In this document: positions 37,583 through 40,301 of the stretch, piece by piece
Position numbering within the stretch: position 1 is the stretch's first letter
How the letters are laid out: each line of letters starts with the position of its first letter
Source of the DNA: Nitrosomonas sp.
GTDB lineage: Bacteria > Pseudomonadota > Gammaproteobacteria > Burkholderiales > Nitrosomonadaceae
DNA: 40,301 bases
Assembly (NCBI RefSeq): GCF_019752415.1
Contig: NZ_JAIEME010000053.1
Coordinates: 1 to 40,301 of the forward strand
Reading direction: 5' to 3'
The notes under the pieces: generated by a model
The model's input: the letters and a program-made list of their open reading frames with translations, nothing else
Database searches by the model: none
What the model was told of the DNA's origin: nothing
Position numbers and translations under genes: made by a program

Positions 37583-37847
37583 GACAAAGCTTACCGTTGT
37601 CAGAATAACCGCAACGCCTTGGAAGAACGTAGCATTAAGAATGGCATTCAGAATCAGGTAGTGGAGAACAGGTCATTGTCACAGCGGCGATCGCTACGCA
37701 AGTAGCCTAATTTCCCAAATCCGGTATGTTGTGAAGCGAACCTTTGGTAACCAAGCACGCTGGTTTGGAGCCCAGGTGCCACGTTACCGGGGCAAAGCCA
37801 AAGCACATGCCTGCCATATTTTACAAGCCATGGCATACACAACCTGA
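37583..37847 (+). pseudogene. IS5-family transposase remnant (C-terminal end, frameshifted)
   Basis: Reading from 37583 gives DKAYRCQNNRNALEERSIKNGI, matching the typical IS5-type DKGYxSxxNRxxLxxRxIKxGI block, and runs to a TAG. Shifting frame, ISQIRYVVKRTFGNQARWFG, then PRYRGKAKAHACHILQAMAY follows to a TGA at 37845-37847; this is the usual IS5 C-terminus with the conserved R-Y-V-V-x-R-x-F-G block. The N-terminal two-thirds with the first catalytic aspartates is missing, and at least one frameshift lies near 37700. It is a dead fragment. No matching terminal inverted repeats were found around it. Confidence 0.75.
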
Positions 37848-37935
37848 AAAGGTTGCTAAAATTGTAGGTCGACCTGCAGAGCAGGCACAGTCATAGGGAT
37901 AATCCGTCCATCTAACCCGATAATGATCGGCTTAG

Positions 37936-38075
37936 CAGGCTGTTGAAAAACGTTTTCGAGGTAGCCGATGCAAGGCAAAAACAGGCGAAAAAACGCAGTT
38001 TATGCTTAATAAATGAGCATTTTGAGTCTGTTTTTAACACCGCAACGGCAACGCAGATAGTTTTTCAACGGCCTG
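37936..38075. mobile_element. 140-bp MITE-like palindromic element
   Basis: The ends CAGGCTGTTGAAAAAC (37936-37951) and the complement of CAGGCCGTTGAAAAAC (38060-38075) form 16-bp terminal inverted repeats with one mismatch. The interior is itself loosely palindromic, with AAAAACAG and CTGTTTTT facing each other and TGCTTA/TGAGCA near the centre. It has no coding capacity of its own; a 73-codon frame through it looks spurious. The features fit a non-autonomous element moved by a transposase acting on the same ends. Confidence 0.7.
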
Positions 38076-38345
38076 TTAAGGCAATTATCTATGGAATTTT
38101 TGTGAAAAACACAAAAAAATACTTTATTACTCACGAAAAAACTGAATTAAAGGTGCCTCAATAGAGGCATGTATTTTGCGAATGTCTCGAATAGTATGGA
38201 GAAAGGGTGCTTGTCATAGATGCCCAGGGAGTTGCCGCTTCAATTTCAGTCCCCACCGTGTTAGTTTCTTCTTGACCGAACATTTCAGTTCATAAAAGCT
38301 TGATTGCAAGCTGCTTATCCTACATTATCAACATGATGCATTCTG

Positions 38346-38507
38346 GGAGCCTGTCGGACTTAAGGTCAATCTACCGCGCCAATGGGATAGCGGTTCATAT
38401 TTCCTGAATTTTTCATTGCATAGTCTCACCATACGCCTAAAAATTGAAAAAATCCGCACTCGCTCTCCCACTCAGCTCGCTACGATTGCTTATGTCCGAC
38501 AGGCTCC
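38346..38507. mobile_element. 162-bp inverted-repeat element (second MITE-like type)
   Basis: GGAGCCTGTCGGACTTAA at 38346-38363 is mirrored by the complement of the same 18 bases with one change at 38490-38507. The interior is AT-rich on the left, non-coding, and different from the 140-bp element. It lies wholly inside the 724-bp composite, so it may have inserted there. Confidence 0.6.
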
Positions 38508-38681
38508 TAGAAAACTTCATCAACTCAAACCAATGGGTTCAAATAAATCAGCGTTTCCCTAAAAAGCTGTCGTTGAGTGTACTCAATTCCGCGCTTAATT
38601 TTTGTAGCGAATAGGTTTTGTCAAATTTTACCCAACCGGGCGAGTTTTTCAACAGCCTGTTTAGCAGATGCAGCAATTACC

Positions 38682-38714
38682 CCGTATCCCCGTAACAATT
38701 CTCCGAGGATACGG
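38682..38714 (-). terminator. Hairpin just downstream of the Calx-beta/RTX gene
   Basis: CCGTATCC (38682-38689) and GGATACGG (38707-38714) pair perfectly over a 17-base loop, eight bases beyond the stop of the minus-strand gene. There is no T-run on the minus strand, so this is a probable but atypical transcript end. Confidence 0.45.
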
Positions 38715-38722
38715 TTATGAAG

Positions 38723-40301
38723 TTAAATAATTACAAAATCCGCTGCTGTTAGGACAGGTATTCCTGTCAATGTTGCAAAAACTACATGAGCGTTCGCACC
38801 ATTACCGTCGATATCATAATAGAGGTTTCCACTTGCATTATCGTAGATCAGGAAATCATTACTATCCAATGCAATTGCGCCTGGGCCAGAAACGAAGGTA
38901 TCAACTGAAATGGCACCGGTTGCCGTGAATAGGGTAAAAATACCATTTTCCAATCGGATGGTATCATCAACAACGCTAAAATCCGCAACACTATCGACAT
39001 TGGTGACCGCATTCAGAGCGGAACTAAACACAAAGAAATCAACACCAGCACCACCAGTAATATTATCGGAACCCGTAGCCCCATTCAGGATGTCATTACC
39101 GGAACCGCCATCAATCGTGTTATTTTTGCTATTTCCAGTAATCGTATTAGCAAGGTTATTACCGACTCCTGCAGTTGCCGTACCTGCCAGTTGCAGTCCT
39201 TCAACGTTGGAACTCAACGTATGCGTTGCTAAGTAACTGATCACCTGATCGTTACCGCCACCGGCTCCTTCGGTATAAGTATCGCCAGCATTTTCAACAA
39301 TGTAGATATCGTTTCCACCGCTTCCGGTCATACTGTCATTGCCTTCACCGCCGTTAAAAGTGTCATTACCCGCCGCGCCTGTCATGGCATCAGAAAACTG
39401 AGTGCCTTGTAAAATATCGTTTCCAGGAGTGCCTGCTAGCGCAATAGGCGCCCCTGGCGCTGCGCTTTCATTATCTATGATGGTTGCCGTCGCCGACGCT
39501 GTACCGATGGTGGCATTAACGGCACCGCTTAAGTTGAGAGTAAAGTTTTCGAGCGAGGCTTCCGCGCTGGCATCATCTATCAAAGTAACCCGGATTGTTT
39601 TGGATACTTCACCGGGAATAAAAGCCAGCGTTCCAGTAGTGTGGATATAATCCGAATTAAAGATAGCAGTGCCCGCAGAAGTACTGTAGTTTATGCTGGC
39701 GCCAGCACTACTAGGCGCTGCCAGGGTCACCAAAAAGTCAATGTATCCTTTATCTTCGGATGCTACGACATTAGCCAAATGCAGTACCGGAGAAGCAACG
39801 GCAGCATTATCGTTACCAGCGATAATGGCATGCGCACGCGCATCTCCTAAAGTAGCCCCGACAGGATTGGTTAATACCACATCAAACAGCTCCGTCCCTT
39901 CAATCCGAGTATCGTTCAGTAATCCAAATATTACTGTTTTTGCAGTTTCACCTGGAGCAAATGCAATCTTTCCAATTTGCAAATTGCGGAAATCACTGTT
40001 ATTGCCCGCTGTGACATTTTGTCCGGCCACATCAAACGTAACACCGCTGGTACTGGGTTTGTTAAGAATCACTGTGACTGTAGCAGTTTGGTCAACCTCG
40101 TCTACAATGGCATCCGTAATAGATGCCACCGGTGTACCGGAGGGTGCGTCGTTATCGATGATAGTGGCAAGTGCGGAGCCATCTACAATGGTGGCATTGG
40201 CGCTGGGCGAGGACAAAACAAGCTGGAAACTCTCAGCAGCTTCAGCAGTTGTGCCGCCAAGCAAACTGACACGCACGGTTTTAACCATCTCGCCAGGAGC
40301 A
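38723..40301 (-). CDS. Calx-beta and RTX repeat secreted protein, C-terminal part (5' end outside window)
   Basis: At least 525 residues are visible and the frame is open at the right edge (APGE precedes the first Met), so the gene continues beyond it. From the N-terminal side there is the end of one Calx-beta domain, then two full Calx-beta domains of about 110 residues. Each ends in the pattern ...FAPGE.xKT... followed by ATIIDN or IIAGND. Next come glycine-aspartate nonapeptide repeats (GTPGNDILQGT, GAAGNDTFNGG, GEGNDSMTG, GSGNDILNGA, GGAGVDFFVF) that bind calcium. The tail after FVF, ending DFVII, is the usual type I secretion signal region. The protein is predicted to be exported by an ABC transporter and fold outside the cell in calcium; it may be an adhesin or surface-layer protein. 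The transporter is not in this window. Confidence 0.9.
   Translation of the reverse strand, partial: APGEMVKTVRVSLLGGTTAEAAESFQLVLSSPSANATIVDGSALATIIDNDAPSGTPVASITDAIVDEVDQTATVTVILNKPSTSGVTFDVAGQNVTAGNNSDFRNLQIGKIAFAPGETAKTVIFGLLNDTRIEGTELFDVVLTNPVGATLGDARAHAIIAGNDNAAVASPVLHLANVVASEDKGYIDFLVTLAAPSSAGASINYSTSAGTAIFNSDYIHTTGTLAFIPGEVSKTIRVTLIDDASAEASLENFTLNLSGAVNATIGTASATATIIDNESAAPGAPIALAGTPGNDILQGTQFSDAMTGAAGNDTFNGGEGNDSMTGSGGNDIYIVENAGDTYTEGAGGGNDQVISYLATHTLSSNVEGLQLAGTATAGVGNNLANTITGNSKNNTIDGGSGNDILNGATGSDNITGGAGVDFFVFSSALNAVTNVDSVADFSVVDDTIRLENGIFTLFTATGAISVDTFVSGPGAIALDSNDFLIYDNASGNLYYDIDGNGANAHVVFATLTGIPVLTAADFVII

Larger units (their letters stand above)
37936..38659. mobile_element. 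724-bp composite framed by perfect 16-bp inverted repeats
   Basis: The left MITE end at 37936-37951 also has a perfect inverted partner at 38644-38659. The pair is flanked by CTTAG on the left and TTTAG on the right, a possible 4-5 base target duplication. The outer pair could be an older or larger element with the 140-bp MITE derived from, or inserted at, its left end. It has no intact transposase. Confidence 0.5.
37848..38722. other. 875-base gene-free region rich in inverted repeats
   Basis: No credible gene is present. The region contains a 140-bp MITE-like element, a 162-bp element with its own ends, an extra inverted MITE end and several small hairpins (TGCCTC-aata-GAGGCA at 38154-38169; AGCTTG-attg-CAAGCT at 38297-38312). 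It separates pgpA and the IS remnant from the Calx-beta/RTX gene. Confidence 0.7.

Noticed and set aside
37943..38164. A 73-codon plus-strand frame
   Set aside because: It runs through the 140-bp MITE-like element and its palindromic interior; the peptide is a by-product of the repeat, without a ribosome-binding site.

Overview
The window looks like a chromosomal segment of a betaproteobacterium, most likely of the ammonia-oxidising Nitrosomonas type. This is an inference from gene content and style. The content is a tandem cyanophycin synthetase pair, PEP carboxylase, a split pilT-pilU and pilC-pilD set, zapD, a RibB with a worn RibA domain, and moderately AT-rich housekeeping genes with insertion-sequence debris. 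No marker such as amo, hao or rRNA is present to prove it.

Region 1 (1-6753) is an accessory block, visibly richer in G+C than the rest. It is a type I restriction-modification operon: the 3' part of hsdM, then hsdS, a Fic-domain gene, and hsdR. HsdR is split by a frameshift near 5880, so restriction may be off while modification could continue.

Region 2 (6771-11548, minus strand) holds the twitching-motility retraction ATPases pilT and pilU. Beside them are two signalling genes, a degenerate EAL-HDOD protein and a stand-alone HDOD protein.

Region 3 (11811-17258, minus strand) holds a YfhL-type ferredoxin, coaD, rsmD, an M16-family protein that has lost the zinc-protease motif, and ppc. Divergent from ppc is the haem block hemC-hemD followed by a HemY-type TPR membrane protein (17381-20432). 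Next come a convergent 2Fe-2S flavin reductase and a divergent NAD-dependent epimerase-like gene (20438-22438).

Region 4 (22623-26224, plus strand) is pilC-pilD-coaE-zapD, with no pilB in front. A strong stem-loop separates it from the convergent cphA'-cphA cyanophycin synthetase operon (26268-31168, minus strand). That operon would let the cell store nitrogen as multi-L-arginyl-poly-aspartate.

Region 5 (31564-37532, plus strand) holds a CNNM/CorC-type membrane protein, tRNA-Arg(CCG), the riboflavin genes ribE-ribBA-ribH, then nusB-thiL-pgpA in tight or overlapping order.

Region 6 (37533-38722) is a scrap yard of mobile DNA: an IS5-type transposase remnant, a 140-bp MITE-like palindrome, a 162-bp inverted-repeat element, and an extra copy of the MITE end that frames a 724-bp composite. 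Beyond it is the C-terminal part of a large Calx-beta/RTX secreted protein that runs off the right edge.

I see no clearly new multi-gene system. The observations most worth following are the Fic gene embedded in the restriction operon with a broken hsdR, the lone protease-dead M16 protein, the HDOD pair beside pilTU, and the nested inverted-repeat elements.
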